From: Dyadobacter psychrotolerans
GTDB lineage: Bacteria > Bacteroidota > Bacteroidia > Cytophagales > Spirosomataceae
Reading direction: 5' to 3'
NCBI RefSeq assembly: GCF_004349265.1
Contig: NZ_SMFL01000009.1
Location: forward strand, 1 to 64,000
Length of the DNA stretch: 64,000 bases
Shown here: one piece after another, positions 34,314 through 43,218 of the stretch
Numbering within the stretch: the stretch's first letter is position 1
Layout: the number at the start of each line of letters is the position of its first letter
Position numbers and translations under genes: made by a program
The notes under the pieces: generated by a model
What the model was told of the DNA's origin: nothing
Seen by the model: the letters and a program-made list of their open reading frames with translations, nothing else
Database searches by the model: none

Positions 34314-36620
34314 GTGCAAAAAGCAATCATAGTTTTTCTGATTTTCTGTTTTACAATTGCGGCCGTTTCTCAGCAACCGGAAACAATAATTCGTCCTCTT
34401 GAAATCTGGGCATTTCGTTCGGTTTTGGATAAACAACCGCGCATGCTTACTATTGCCTTGGATACTTCATGTTATATTGCTTATGACTTACAAGGCTGCA
34501 CGCTGCGTAAAGTCTGGAAAGGCGGTATTTCCATGGACGGAGCTCCGTTTACCGGTAAAAAAGATGTTCAGCCTACGTCCTGGGGCGCTAACTATTTTTC
34601 AGATTCTACCAAAACTTACAAATGGACTGCGGAACAAAACGGCAGGAATATTTTTATTAAAATCTTTAACAGAGGCTACTATTTTGATAAAAATCAGATT
34701 TATCTCAAATATGCATTGACCCTTACTTCCGGTGATACCATTTTAATAGAAGAACGTCCGGAGTTTGTACCAGATAAAAAAGGCAATCCCGGCCTGGAAA
34801 GGGTATTTAAAACAAGCCAGGTACCGCACGGCGTTACCATCTCTTTAAGATCTTCCGAAAATTCGATTGCCCTGGGCGCCAATACCATTACAAAGCACCT
34901 AACCTCGTACCAACCTCTGCCTGAACAATTCCCACCCGTTTTTCGGAAAATCTATGCGCATATAGGCCAGGAATTAATGGATAAAAGTGACTGCTTTACC
35001 TGCCACGAGCTGGATAAAAATGCCGTGGGACCCGCTTTTCAACAAGTAGCAAAACGTTATCAAAACGACAAAAATGCCGTTTACTATTTGACCAAAAAGA
35101 TTAGAGAAGGCGGCTCCGGCACATGGGGTAACGGCGTGATGAACCCGCACCCATTGCTTTCTGATGATGAGCTTAAAACCATTACAACTTACGTTTTGAC
35201 GCTCACTCCAAAAACGCCGGTTAAGGTCGCTGCGGTGCAGAAAAAAGATGAGTCGCCCCAAAGAACAACAAAACCGGGATATGGAGCAGCTTTGACAGGC
35301 GTTCATCCGGCTTTTGACTTAACGACGCTGCACAATGATCAGTTTCAACCCAAAGTTGGCGGACTGGCGTTTTTGCCTGACGGACGTTTACTGCTGACAA
35401 CCTGGGATCAGGTAGGTGGTGTGTATATCGTGGACGGGCTGGAAAAGAGTAGTAAAATAAAAGTAAAACGGATTGCTACCGGACTTGCTGAACCACTCGG
35501 AATCGAAGTTGTGGATGGTGAAATATATGTCCTTCAAAAACAGGAGCTGACACATCTTATTGACCGCGACGGCGATGAGATCATTGATGAATATAAGTCA
35601 GTTTGTAATACCTGGACTGTATCGGCCGACTTTCATGAATTTGCTTTCGGGCTGGTATATAAAGACGGCTATTTTTATGTTACACTTTCTATGGCCATGA
35701 GATTAAAACCAGGAGAGAAACAACTTACAGATCGTGGTAAAACATTAAAAGTTAGTCGCAGCGGTACCTTTGAGATAGTCAATTATGGCCTTCGTACGCC
35801 CAATGGCATTGGCCTGGGACCGGATAACGAAATTTTCCTGACCGATAATCAGGGCCAATGGCTTCCTGCCAATAAACTGATTCATATCAAACAAGGAGAA
35901 TATCTGGGTATGGGATGGGATGTAACAGATCCTAAACAAAGACCTGCGATGTCGCCTCCGGCAATCTGGCTTCCTGAAAACGAAATCGGCAACTCTCCTT
36001 CTGAACCGGTCTTATTAAAAGAAGGCCTTTACAAAGGTCAGCTGCTTCATGGAGATGTAACTTATGGAGGAATTCAGCGGGATTTTCTCGAAAAAGTAAA
36101 AGGCGAATACCAGGGAGCTGTTTTTCGTTTCAGCCAGGGATTGGAAGCGGGTGTGAACCGTATGCGTTTCGGTCCGGATGGCGCACTCTACGTAGGAGAA
36201 GTGGGCATGGTCGGAGGCGGATGGAGCTGGAATGAAAAGCTTTTTGGTTTACAAAAATTGAAATCCAATGGTAAAACGGCGTTTGAAATGCTGGCTGTCC
36301 GAGCTAAAAGAAATGGTTTTGAAATAGAATTCACACAGCCGCTGCAAGCCGGGTACAAAGTTCCGGAGGGAGAATTTACGATTCAGCAATGGTGGTACTT
36401 GCCCACAGAAAAATACGGCGGCCCAAAAATGGACCAGGAAACGCTGAGTATTAGTAAAATGACAATTTCAAATGACCGGAAAAAGTTATTACTGGAATTA
36501 CCAAACCTGAAAAAAGGCCGTGTGGTCTATTTCCGCCTTCCCGACAACATGCAAAGCCAGTCAGGGCAATCGCTTTGGTCGTCGGAAACCTGGTACACGC
36601 TGAATCAGATTCCGGACTGA
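34314..36620 (+). CDS. Secreted cytochrome c / beta-propeller (quinoprotein-like) protein
   Basis: A 768-residue periplasmic protein from GTG 34314 with a signal peptide to about residue 19. Residues about 20-190 are a beta-rich domain. About 215-300 form a class I cytochrome c with haem site Cys227-x-x-Cys230-His231 and a Met ligand near Met276 (GVMNPHP). About 320-650 are a six-bladed propeller like those of membrane-bound sugar dehydrogenases (GLAFLPDGRLLLTTWD, then LRTPNGIGLGPDNEIFLTDNQG and MRFGPDGALYVGEVG). The C-terminal 110 residues form another beta domain. It is probably an electron-transferring oxidase or dehydrogenase acting on sugars or polysaccharides. PQQ binding is not proven by sequence. 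Confidence 0.75.
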   Translation: MQKAIIVFLIFCFTIAAVSQQPETIIRPLEIWAFRSVLDKQPRMLTIALDTSCYIAYDLQGCTLRKVWKGGISMDGAPFTGKKDVQPTSWGANYFSDSTKTYKWTAEQNGRNIFIKIFNRGYYFDKNQIYLKYALTLTSGDTILIEERPEFVPDKKGNPGLERVFKTSQVPHGVTISLRSSENSIALGANTITKHLTSYQPLPEQFPPVFRKIYAHIGQELMDKSDCFTCHELDKNAVGPAFQQVAKRYQNDKNAVYYLTKKIREGGSGTWGNGVMNPHPLLSDDELKTITTYVLTLTPKTPVKVAAVQKKDESPQRTTKPGYGAALTGVHPAFDLTTLHNDQFQPKVGGLAFLPDGRLLLTTWDQVGGVYIVDGLEKSSKIKVKRIATGLAEPLGIEVVDGEIYVLQKQELTHLIDRDGDEIIDEYKSVCNTWTVSADFHEFAFGLVYKDGYFYVTLSMAMRLKPGEKQLTDRGKTLKVSRSGTFEIVNYGLRTPNGIGLGPDNEIFLTDNQGQWLPANKLIHIKQGEYLGMGWDVTDPKQRPAMSPPAIWLPENEIGNSPSEPVLLKEGLYKGQLLHGDVTYGGIQRDFLEKVKGEYQGAVFRFSQGLEAGVNRMRFGPDGALYVGEVGMVGGGWSWNEKLFGLQKLKSNGKTAFEMLAVRAKRNGFEIEFTQPLQAGYKVPEGEFTIQQWWYLPTEKYGGPKMDQETLSISKMTISNDRKKLLLELPNLKKGRVVYFRLPDNMQSQSGQSLWSSETWYTLNQIPD

Positions 36621-36623
36621 AAA

Positions 36624-37259
36624 TTAACTCAATTTCTCAACAAACTGACGGAAATGATCTTTTAGTCCGGCCCAGTTTTTGTCCTGAATCAGCTTTTTGT
36701 CAAACAATTGTCCGCCAATCCCTAATCCATTGGCTCCGGCCTTTAAAAAGCCAGACATGTTTTCCAACCCAACTCCACCCGTCGGCAGGAGTTTTAACTG
36801 GCCCATTGGCGCTTTCAGATCTTTGATATAATCCGGACCGAGCGAAGTCGCAGGATAAATTTTTACCATATCCGCACCCAGCGTCCAGGCATTATAAATC
36901 TCAGAAGGAGTGAATGCGCCGGGGAAAATGGGAATGCCCTTTTTGACACAATACTTGATTACTTTTTTATTCAAAATCGGCGTTACGATAAACTGTGCTC
37001 CGGCATCCAAAGCCGGTTCCAGGTCATCCTTTGTACAGACAGTTCCTGCACCAATATTCAATCCATCCTGCTCATTTTCCAACGCATATCGAATGATATT
37101 CTCAGCACCGGGCGTGTTCATGGTAATCTCAATGGTGGTTAGTCCGGCTTCCCTGAAGACAGGAAGAATGTGTTTTACCTCTTCCAGGGACAAATTCCTG
37201 ACAATGCCGACAATTGGGGCTTTTTTAAAAAGTTCCCAACGAAATATATTCCCGCTCAT
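36624..37259 (-). CDS. eda: 2-keto-3-deoxy-6-phosphogluconate / 4-hydroxy-2-oxoglutarate aldolase
   Basis: A 211-residue class I aldolase of the Entner-Doudoroff and hexuronate pathways, cleaving KDPG to pyruvate and glyceraldehyde 3-phosphate. Schiff-base Lys133 lies in MVKIYPATSLG, acid-base Glu44 in TIEITMNTPGA, and the phosphate-binding segment is LLPTGGV. Bacteroidetes copies often serve uronate catabolism. It is the last gene of a two-gene unit, 4 bases after the mutarotase-like gene, and meets the convergent propeller gene with 3 bases between the stops. Confidence 0.92.
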   Translation of the reverse strand: MSGNIFRWELFKKAPIVGIVRNLSLEEVKHILPVFREAGLTTIEITMNTPGAENIIRYALENEQDGLNIGAGTVCTKDDLEPALDAGAQFIVTPILNKKVIKYCVKKGIPIFPGAFTPSEIYNAWTLGADMVKIYPATSLGPDYIKDLKAPMGQLKLLPTGGVGLENMSGFLKAGANGLGIGGQLFDKKLIQDKNWAGLKDHFRQFVEKLS

Positions 37260-37263
37260 AATT

Positions 37264-38235
37264 TTAATTCGTTACACTAAATTCATAATTGATTATCCAG
37301 CTGATCTTTTCACCGGGTTTAACAGAAAGTTTAATGTAAGGTTCAGGACAGGAAGTGGTATGACATGCCCAGAACACAATTTTCTCTAATGGCTGATCAC
37401 CCGTAATCCTTACGCCAGCTCCACTTTTTTGGTTGTCGATAAAAATATTGTAATCCTTCTTCGTTTTTCCAAATCCCTGCAAACCGCTGCTAAACACATT
37501 CTCGCCTTGTTCCAGGGTTCTCGCATAAGTTATAGATTCTTTATCAACTACGGCAATGTTTCCAAAATTCTTACCCTCAGCAACAACCTTAAATGGGAAA
37601 GTGGTTTTTATGTTCTGGTTTGTCGGTTCGTTGTCAATCATGAAAAAGTTGTGATTGTAAACATTCGTCTCAATCGCCTTTCTTCCCGTATTTTTTATCG
37701 TATGTTCAAGCACCAGCTCTGGTTTTCCTTTCTTCAATTTTACGGTTTTACGATATTGATAGGCATATCCGGCGGCATCTGAAATCTCATGTGTGAATTC
37801 AATTCTGTCTTTACGTTTCTTTATCTTCCATTTTCCGGGATTTTTTATTTCATAGGTTTTAGAAAAAGAATAAACCTTTTCGTCCGGTCTGACCAACGTC
37901 CCCACGCCTATTTTTAGAAACTCTGCTCCTACCTGGGCTTCCTCGAATCCGATTGCGGTAAATTCCTCAACAGGCCCCATGATGGCGTCATGTAATTTAG
38001 GATCATATTTAGAAAACCATTGCCCGAAGAAATTATGTCCCTTAAATTCCAGCTTCGGAATGACGCCCGCCCAGTCGAATCTTGTTCCCCGGTAATAACC
38101 TGATTCCGCATCTGGCAGATATAAATCCGCCTCAATAAGCCCGTTTGAAATCCTGGCCATCGGAAAGTCAGCAGACGAAATCATTCCGCAGCATAAATAA
38201 AGCAGCAAACCGGTTGCCAATAGTTTCTTCATCAC
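37264..38235 (-). CDS. Secreted galactose-mutarotase-fold protein
   Basis: A 323-residue exported protein with signal peptide residues 1-21 (LLATGLLLYLCCGMISS). The body is beta-rich and resembles the aldose-1-epimerase/galactose mutarotase superfold (GLIEADLYLPDAESGYYRGTRFDWAG near the start, NVYNHNFFMIDNEP around residue 190 with a candidate catalytic His). Sugar binding is likely but an enzymatic epimerase role is not certain. Four bases from eda on the same transcript, it suggests external sugar or uronate conversion feeding the aldolase. ATG start at 38235. Confidence 0.65.
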   Translation of the reverse strand: MMKKLLATGLLLYLCCGMISSADFPMARISNGLIEADLYLPDAESGYYRGTRFDWAGVIPKLEFKGHNFFGQWFSKYDPKLHDAIMGPVEEFTAIGFEEAQVGAEFLKIGVGTLVRPDEKVYSFSKTYEIKNPGKWKIKKRKDRIEFTHEISDAAGYAYQYRKTVKLKKGKPELVLEHTIKNTGRKAIETNVYNHNFFMIDNEPTNQNIKTTFPFKVVAEGKNFGNIAVVDKESITYARTLEQGENVFSSGLQGFGKTKKDYNIFIDNQKSGAGVRITGDQPLEKIVFWACHTTSCPEPYIKLSVKPGEKISWIINYEFSVTN

Positions 38236-38296
38236 TATGTTATTTCAAATCACTTATACCAATTACAAAACAGCAAAATTCATTTTATACTTAAAA

Positions 38297-38332
38297 AAAA
38301 TGGGAAACATGTCGACGCACATTTCCCATTTT
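38297..38332 (-). terminator. Terminator after the molybdenum hydroxylase operon
   Basis: AAAATGGGAAA (38297-38307) / TTTCCCATTTT (38322-38332) with a run of Ts on the minus strand beyond the second arm; 20 bases past the large-subunit stop. Confidence 0.75.
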
Positions 38333-38351
38333 CATTATCACGGCCTAATCT

Positions 38352-40496
38352 TTATGAAATGCTTTTAAACGCGGCATCTTCCATAAATGGCTGATTTCTT
38401 AAACGCTGTTTTGTCGCTTTGTAAAAAGCATTGGCAACTGCTCCGCCTGTTGGAGGCAGAGCCGGTTCGCCCAAACCTGTTGGAGAAATACCGTTATTGA
38501 CAAAGTGTACATCCACTTCCGGGATTTCATTCATACGGATCAAGCGAAAACCATTGAAATTACTTTGGTCGGGCACTCCGTTTTTAAAAGTTAGATTCCC
38601 ATACATTGCGTGACCAAGGCCATCCACAACGCCTCCTCTAACCTGCTGCAATGAACCGCTTTTGTTGATTACAATTCCGCAATCGACTGCAACGATTACA
38701 TTTTTTAAAGCAGGTTTTCCCTTTTCCACAATCACTTCACCCACCTGTGCCACATATGAACGGTGAGAAAAATAAACACTGAATCCCTGCGAAACACCTT
38801 TTTTCTTACCCCAATTGCTTTTCTCGGCAGCTAGTTTAATTACTGCGATCATTCGATCCACATCATATTTCACGTCACCGGCAGGCGCTTTTTTTGCTTT
38901 TTCTAAGAGCTCCAAACGAAACTGTATAGGGTCTTTTCCTGCTGCTTCCGCCACTTCATCTAAAAACGATTGCTCTGCGTATGCCAAAAAATTGGTGATC
39001 GGTGCACGCCATGGACCGGTTGTGATCGGCGATTTATGATCTACCGAATCAATTAACAGGTTATCAACCGAACCGGAAGGAAAATTATCCTCTCTTGTTG
39101 TGTTACCCGCATTCATTCCCACACCCCGCAGTTTATACCCGATCATCTGTCCGTCCTTGTCAAGGGCAGCCTCAAAACGGTAGCGCACCGCAGGCCTGTA
39201 TGTTCCTCCGGTCATATCATCTTCCCGCGTCCAGATTACTTTCACAGGTGCTTTTACCAGTTTGGAAACCTTGGCTGCTTCCATTACGTAATCTGCTGCA
39301 AGCCGGCGACCAAAACCTCCGCCCTGCCTGGTAATCTCTACTGTTACCTTTTCCTGTGGAAAACCGGTCAGCTTAGCAACTTCACCACGGGCACGATCAG
39401 GCGTTTGGGTAGGACCAATAAGTTCAACGCCATCTTCACGAACATGGGCAAAGAAGTTCATTGGTTCCAGCGGGCTGTGCGGCAGGAACGGACACTGATA
39501 TTCCGCTTTCACTATTTTCGCAGCATTTTTGAAAGCAGCTTCTACGTCCCCATTTTTACGCCTAACAGTTGCTTTGCCATTATCCAACAAATCCTGAAAA
39601 ATCCTGTTATGATCAGAAGTACTTTCCAGGTCAGCTTCTTTTTCATACTCAATTTTTAGCGCTTCGCGAGCTTTTTTTACCTGCCAGGTAGATTTTCCGA
39701 CGACGGCAACGCTATTATCAAATGTCACGACATCCACAATTCCCGGCATCGCTTTCGCTGCCGCAGAATCGACAGATTTTAGTTTCATTCCAAAAGCTTT
39801 TGGCCTCTGAATGATGGAAAATAACATACCTTCCCTGTAAAAATCCAGGCCAAAAAGCGGCTTGCCGGTAGCAATATTGTGGTTATCCACGTTACGGACC
39901 GAATGCCCGATCAGCTTGTAATCCTTTTCGTCTTTGAGTTTAACTTCTTTTGGAGCGGTGAGTTTGGAAGCCTCTTCCGCCAGCTCACCATAACTCAATG
40001 ATTTGCCGGAAGCTTTATGATAAACCTTACCATCACTTGTAGTACATTCCGAGGCAGGCACTTTCCAGCGATTTGCCGCAGCTTCAACAAGCAGGTAACG
40101 GGCAGTGGCTCCCGCCTTCCGCAAACGGTCCCATGAGTGAGGCACGGCGCCGCTTCCTCCTGTCACCTGGCGCTCAAAAGCACCGGGATCCAGATTGCCC
40201 TGAACCGTTTTTACCAGTTTCCAGTCCGCATCGAGTTCCTCGGCCACAACCATAGGAAAGGCCGTTTTAATGCCCTGCCCGATTTCAGGATTTGGCGATA
40301 TGATTGTGATGAAATTATCAGTCCCAATGGAAAGATAACTATTGAAATTCACCGAACCTGCCGCGACTTGTTTCGTGCTGACAACAACTGGCAAGGCTGA
40401 AGAATTTGTCCAATTAAAACCTAAAAACAAACCACCACCAGCCGTAGCAGCCAGTTTCATAAAACTTCGCCGCGATGTATTATCTAATGTTTCCAT
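38352..40496 (-). CDS. Xanthine dehydrogenase-family molybdopterin-binding subunit (isoquinoline 1-oxidoreductase beta-like)
   Basis: A 714-residue catalytic subunit carrying the molybdenum cofactor. A Tat signal (TSRRSFMKLAATAGGG) at the N-terminus sends the folded enzyme to the periplasm. The aldehyde-oxidase domains follow in order, including the molybdopterin-binding QGGGFGRR block (about 390), the RAPITNFLAY region and GLGEPALPPTGGAVANAFY near the end, whose Glu is the conserved base. This is the IorB-type clade, which works with a small 2Fe-2S subunit and often an external cytochrome. The substrate is unknown; aldehydes or N-heterocycles are usual. Two bases separate it from the upstream 2Fe-2S gene. 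Confidence 0.88.
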   Translation of the reverse strand: METLDNTSRRSFMKLAATAGGGLFLGFNWTNSSALPVVVSTKQVAAGSVNFNSYLSIGTDNFITIISPNPEIGQGIKTAFPMVVAEELDADWKLVKTVQGNLDPGAFERQVTGGSGAVPHSWDRLRKAGATARYLLVEAAANRWKVPASECTTSDGKVYHKASGKSLSYGELAEEASKLTAPKEVKLKDEKDYKLIGHSVRNVDNHNIATGKPLFGLDFYREGMLFSIIQRPKAFGMKLKSVDSAAAKAMPGIVDVVTFDNSVAVVGKSTWQVKKAREALKIEYEKEADLESTSDHNRIFQDLLDNGKATVRRKNGDVEAAFKNAAKIVKAEYQCPFLPHSPLEPMNFFAHVREDGVELIGPTQTPDRARGEVAKLTGFPQEKVTVEITRQGGGFGRRLAADYVMEAAKVSKLVKAPVKVIWTREDDMTGGTYRPAVRYRFEAALDKDGQMIGYKLRGVGMNAGNTTREDNFPSGSVDNLLIDSVDHKSPITTGPWRAPITNFLAYAEQSFLDEVAEAAGKDPIQFRLELLEKAKKAPAGDVKYDVDRMIAVIKLAAEKSNWGKKKGVSQGFSVYFSHRSYVAQVGEVIVEKGKPALKNVIVAVDCGIVINKSGSLQQVRGGVVDGLGHAMYGNLTFKNGVPDQSNFNGFRLIRMNEIPEVDVHFVNNGISPTGLGEPALPPTGGAVANAFYKATKQRLRNQPFMEDAAFKSIS

Positions 40497-40498
40497 GA

Positions 40499-40960
40499 TT
40501 ATTTGGTTTTAGAGGCCGCGGTTTTTACTGCTTCACGTATACGGTGGTAAGTTCCACAGCGGCAAATATTACCGCTCATGGTCGACAGGATTTCCTCATC
40601 TGTTGGTTTTGGCTTTTCTTTTAGTAAAGCGGCGGCGGTCATGATCTGGCCAGCCTGGCAATAACCACACTGTGCCACATCCACTTCATCCCAGGCTTTT
40701 TGTACCGGATGGTCTCCTTTTTCCGACAAACCTTCAATGGTTGTAACTTTTCCTTTTCCGATTGCCGAGACTGGGAGCACACAGGAGCGAACCGCTTTGC
40801 CATCCAGATGAACCGTACATGCTCCGCACTGGGCAATTCCACATCCGTACTTGGTTCCGACAAGACCCAGATTGTCACGCAATACCCACAAAAGCGGAGT
40901 ATCTCCCTCCACCTCTGCCTGCAGCGCACGATTGTTAACTGTTAATTTAAATAACGCCAT
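40499..40960 (-). CDS. 2Fe-2S subunit of a molybdenum hydroxylase (IorA-like)
   Basis: A 153-residue electron-transfer subunit with two iron-sulfur centres. The plant-type ferredoxin cluster site is [16 protein letters not shown] (Cys about 40, 45, 48 and 60). The second all-helical domain has [16 protein letters not shown] and [16 protein letters not shown]. It passes electrons from the molybdenum subunit encoded directly downstream. No Tat signal of its own, so it is expected to travel to the periplasm bound to its partner. ATG start at 40960. Confidence 0.92.
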   Translation of the reverse strand: MALFKLTVNNRALQAEVEGDTPLLWVLRDNLGLVGTKYGCGIAQCGACTVHLDGKAVRSCVLPVSAIGKGKVTTIEGLSEKGDHPVQKAWDEVDVAQCGYCQAGQIMTAAALLKEKPKPTDEEILSTMSGNICRCGTYHRIREAVKTAASKTK

Positions 40961-41272
40961 GGTGAATAATTGTTTCTTGAAAAGATTTAGAAATCTTAGA
41001 ATACGGGCTGAATACTCAATGATTCAGGTCAAAATATGGAGTTGTGAAATCCATAAAACAGTTCGATGCCGAATTTACAAAATATTACAGATAATCATCG
41101 CTAAACAAACAAATTTTAAGTTTGTATTTATCTGATAATCAAACCATAACATCGATATAGCCAGAAAAATATATCGAATATAAATGCTTGAAAGTGACCG
41201 GGATATTATTAGTTCAAGAATAAATTTCGCATATTAAGATTTAATTTTCTCTCCGATTCTATTCTGCTAATT
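40961..41272. other. Divergent intergenic region
   Basis: Holds the promoters of the molybdenum hydroxylase operon (minus) and the M20 peptidase gene (plus). A short dyad AAGATTT-AG-AAATCTT is at about 40982-40997. No gene or known RNA is seen. Confidence 0.4.
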
Positions 41273-42715
41273 ATGAAAAAAGTCCTGTCCGCCATAGGTG
41301 TTCTGTTTTTACTGTTTCTTGGTTTTATATTGTTCAAAACCCTGACATTTAAAAGCAACCAACTTACTGTGTCACCTAAGTCATATCTGCAGGTCGGAGA
41401 TTCAAGTATAACCAGGCTTCAGGAGGCAATTCGATTCAAAACCGTTTCCTATGACGATACAAATAAACTGGATAGCACCTCATTTTTGAGCTTCCAAAAA
41501 TTTTTGACAAAAGCATTTCCTAAAACATTTAAAACCGTTGAAGTCGAAAGAGTAAATAAATACAGCCTCATTCTGCATTGGAAAGGTAAGACCGTAGCGA
41601 ACCCCCTACTGATGCTTGCTCATCAGGATGTTGTTCCGGTTGAAGAAGGAACTTTGAAAAGTTGGGCTGCGGCACCTTTTTCCGGACAGGTTAAAGACGG
41701 TTTTGTTTACGGCAGGGGAGCTATTGACGACAAAGGAAGCCTGATGGCCATTTTGGAAAGTGTAGAAGCCTTGATAAACGAAGGATATGTACCTTGGACA
41801 GATATCTATTTTGCTTTCGGCCATGACGAAGAGGCTTCCGGAAAACGCGGAGCTGTTGCCATAGCCAAGCTTTTTAAAGAAAGGAACATCAAACCCTCGA
41901 TGATACTTGATGAGGGTGGAATTATCACAACCAACAAGATACCTGGCGTTACAAAACCGGTTGCAGTAATTGGAATTGCAGAAAAGGGCTACGTAACCTT
42001 AGACTTGCAGATTACCATTCCGGGAGGGCATTCTTCTATGCCAGAAAAAGAAACCGCCCTGGATGACATGGCAAAAGCAATCGTAAAACTAAAAGAGAAT
42101 CCTTTTCCGCCTGAAATGGGCTACGTTTTAAATTCTTTTCTTGACTATGTGGGTCCCGAAATGCCGTTTATCAGCAAAATGGCAATGGCAAACCGATCTA
42201 TTTTCAAGCCGCTAATTTTCAGCACTTATTCAAAATCGGCAACTGGGAGCGCTGTGATCCGAACCACTACGGCAACCACGATTTTTAATTCCGGAATAAA
42301 AGAGAACGTCGTTCCGGGCCAGGCTTTTGCTACGGTTAATTTTAGAACTCAGCCAGGGACTACGGAAGCAGATGTGATTGGTTATGTCAAAAAGATTATA
42401 GCTAATGATAAAATTGAGATAACTGCCAGGCCTGGGAGCAGTGAGCCAAAACAAGTTGCGGACGTGAGACATCCAACCTTTAAGTCTATACAAAACACGT
42501 TGAATTCGCTGAGCAAAGACTTAATTGTGGCTCCTTATCTTGTCTTAGGCGCCACAGATGCGCGCCATTTCAGCGGACTTACGAATCAGGTTTTCCGGTT
42601 TATTCCGTTTACTGATCCCCAGGGTTTTCACGGAATTAACGAGCGTATCAGTGTTGAAGATTACAAAAAGGGGATTGGCTTTTATTATCAGTTTTTGAAG
42701 GACTGGAGACTTTAA
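41273..42715 (+). CDS. M20 family metallopeptidase (carboxypeptidase S-like)
   Basis: A 480-residue exopeptidase anchored or exported by residues 4-24. The dinuclear zinc ligands are visible in order: His of LAHQDVVPVE (about 119), Asp of GRGAIDDKGS (about 152), the catalytic/ligand Glu pair of GHDEEASG (about 185-188), Asp of MILDEGG (about 212) and His near FHGINERIS at the C-terminus. GGHSSMPEKETA marks the dimerisation lid. It is closer to yeast carboxypeptidase S and PM20D1 than to DapE. It probably trims peptides or N-acyl amino acids outside the cytosol. Confidence 0.88.
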   Translation: MKKVLSAIGVLFLLFLGFILFKTLTFKSNQLTVSPKSYLQVGDSSITRLQEAIRFKTVSYDDTNKLDSTSFLSFQKFLTKAFPKTFKTVEVERVNKYSLILHWKGKTVANPLLMLAHQDVVPVEEGTLKSWAAAPFSGQVKDGFVYGRGAIDDKGSLMAILESVEALINEGYVPWTDIYFAFGHDEEASGKRGAVAIAKLFKERNIKPSMILDEGGIITTNKIPGVTKPVAVIGIAEKGYVTLDLQITIPGGHSSMPEKETALDDMAKAIVKLKENPFPPEMGYVLNSFLDYVGPEMPFISKMAMANRSIFKPLIFSTYSKSATGSAVIRTTTATTIFNSGIKENVVPGQAFATVNFRTQPGTTEADVIGYVKKIIANDKIEITARPGSSEPKQVADVRHPTFKSIQNTLNSLSKDLIVAPYLVLGATDARHFSGLTNQVFRFIPFTDPQGFHGINERISVEDYKKGIGFYYQFLKDWRL

Positions 42716-42795
42716 TATAACTGGAGTAAAAAATTTGCCGGAAGCAAGATTCGTTACCTCCGGCATATTATATGTAAAAGGTATAGCTTTAAAAA

Positions 42796-43203
42796 CTACA
42801 CATCCATGGCATCGTAAACGATTACTTTATCCCAAAGATGACTGCAGTCTTTGATAAACTTCTGGTGAATAGGATGATCCTGGTAAATAGCCTGACCAGC
42901 AAGGTCTTCGAAAAACATCAGTTCGGATACGGCCCAGCTATTGTCAACGACATCCCTTTTCTCCGTACTGGCGACCACACCGATTCGAAGTTCTTTAATC
43001 GCCCCGATCTTTCTCAACGTTTTCAAACCTTCAACGATCCCGTCGCGATCCGCAGTGGAACCCGGATTTTTAAGCCAGAAAAACACATGATGGACCAATG
43101 GAGTTTTACTTTTTTCGGGTTGAAGCGGAACCGCTACCGAAGCGACTGTTCCGGCTGCCAACGCAAGTGAGCCTGAAATAAATTTGCGACGCGTGTTGTC
43201 CAT
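42796..43203 (-). CDS. Dabb-domain protein with Tat-like signal
   Basis: A 135-residue protein. The N-terminus NTRRKFISGSLALAAGTVAS is a Tat-type signal. The mature part (about 33-133) is a stress-responsive alpha/beta-barrel (Dabb) domain: LVHHVFFWLKNPGSTADRD, then VDNSWAVSELMFFEDLAGQAIYQDHPIHQKFI. Dabb proteins form ferredoxin-like dimers; function is mostly unknown. The glutaminyl cyclase-like gene starts 16 bases upstream of it in the same direction, so they may be co-transcribed. Confidence 0.8.
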   Translation of the reverse strand: MDNTRRKFISGSLALAAGTVASVAVPLQPEKSKTPLVHHVFFWLKNPGSTADRDGIVEGLKTLRKIGAIKELRIGVVASTEKRDVVDNSWAVSELMFFEDLAGQAIYQDHPIHQKFIKDCSHLWDKVIVYDAMDV

Positions 43204-43218
43204 AGTATTAGTATTTGA

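Noticed and set aside
36910-37389. 159-codon plus-strand frame
   Set aside because: Antisense to eda and the mutarotase-fold gene.
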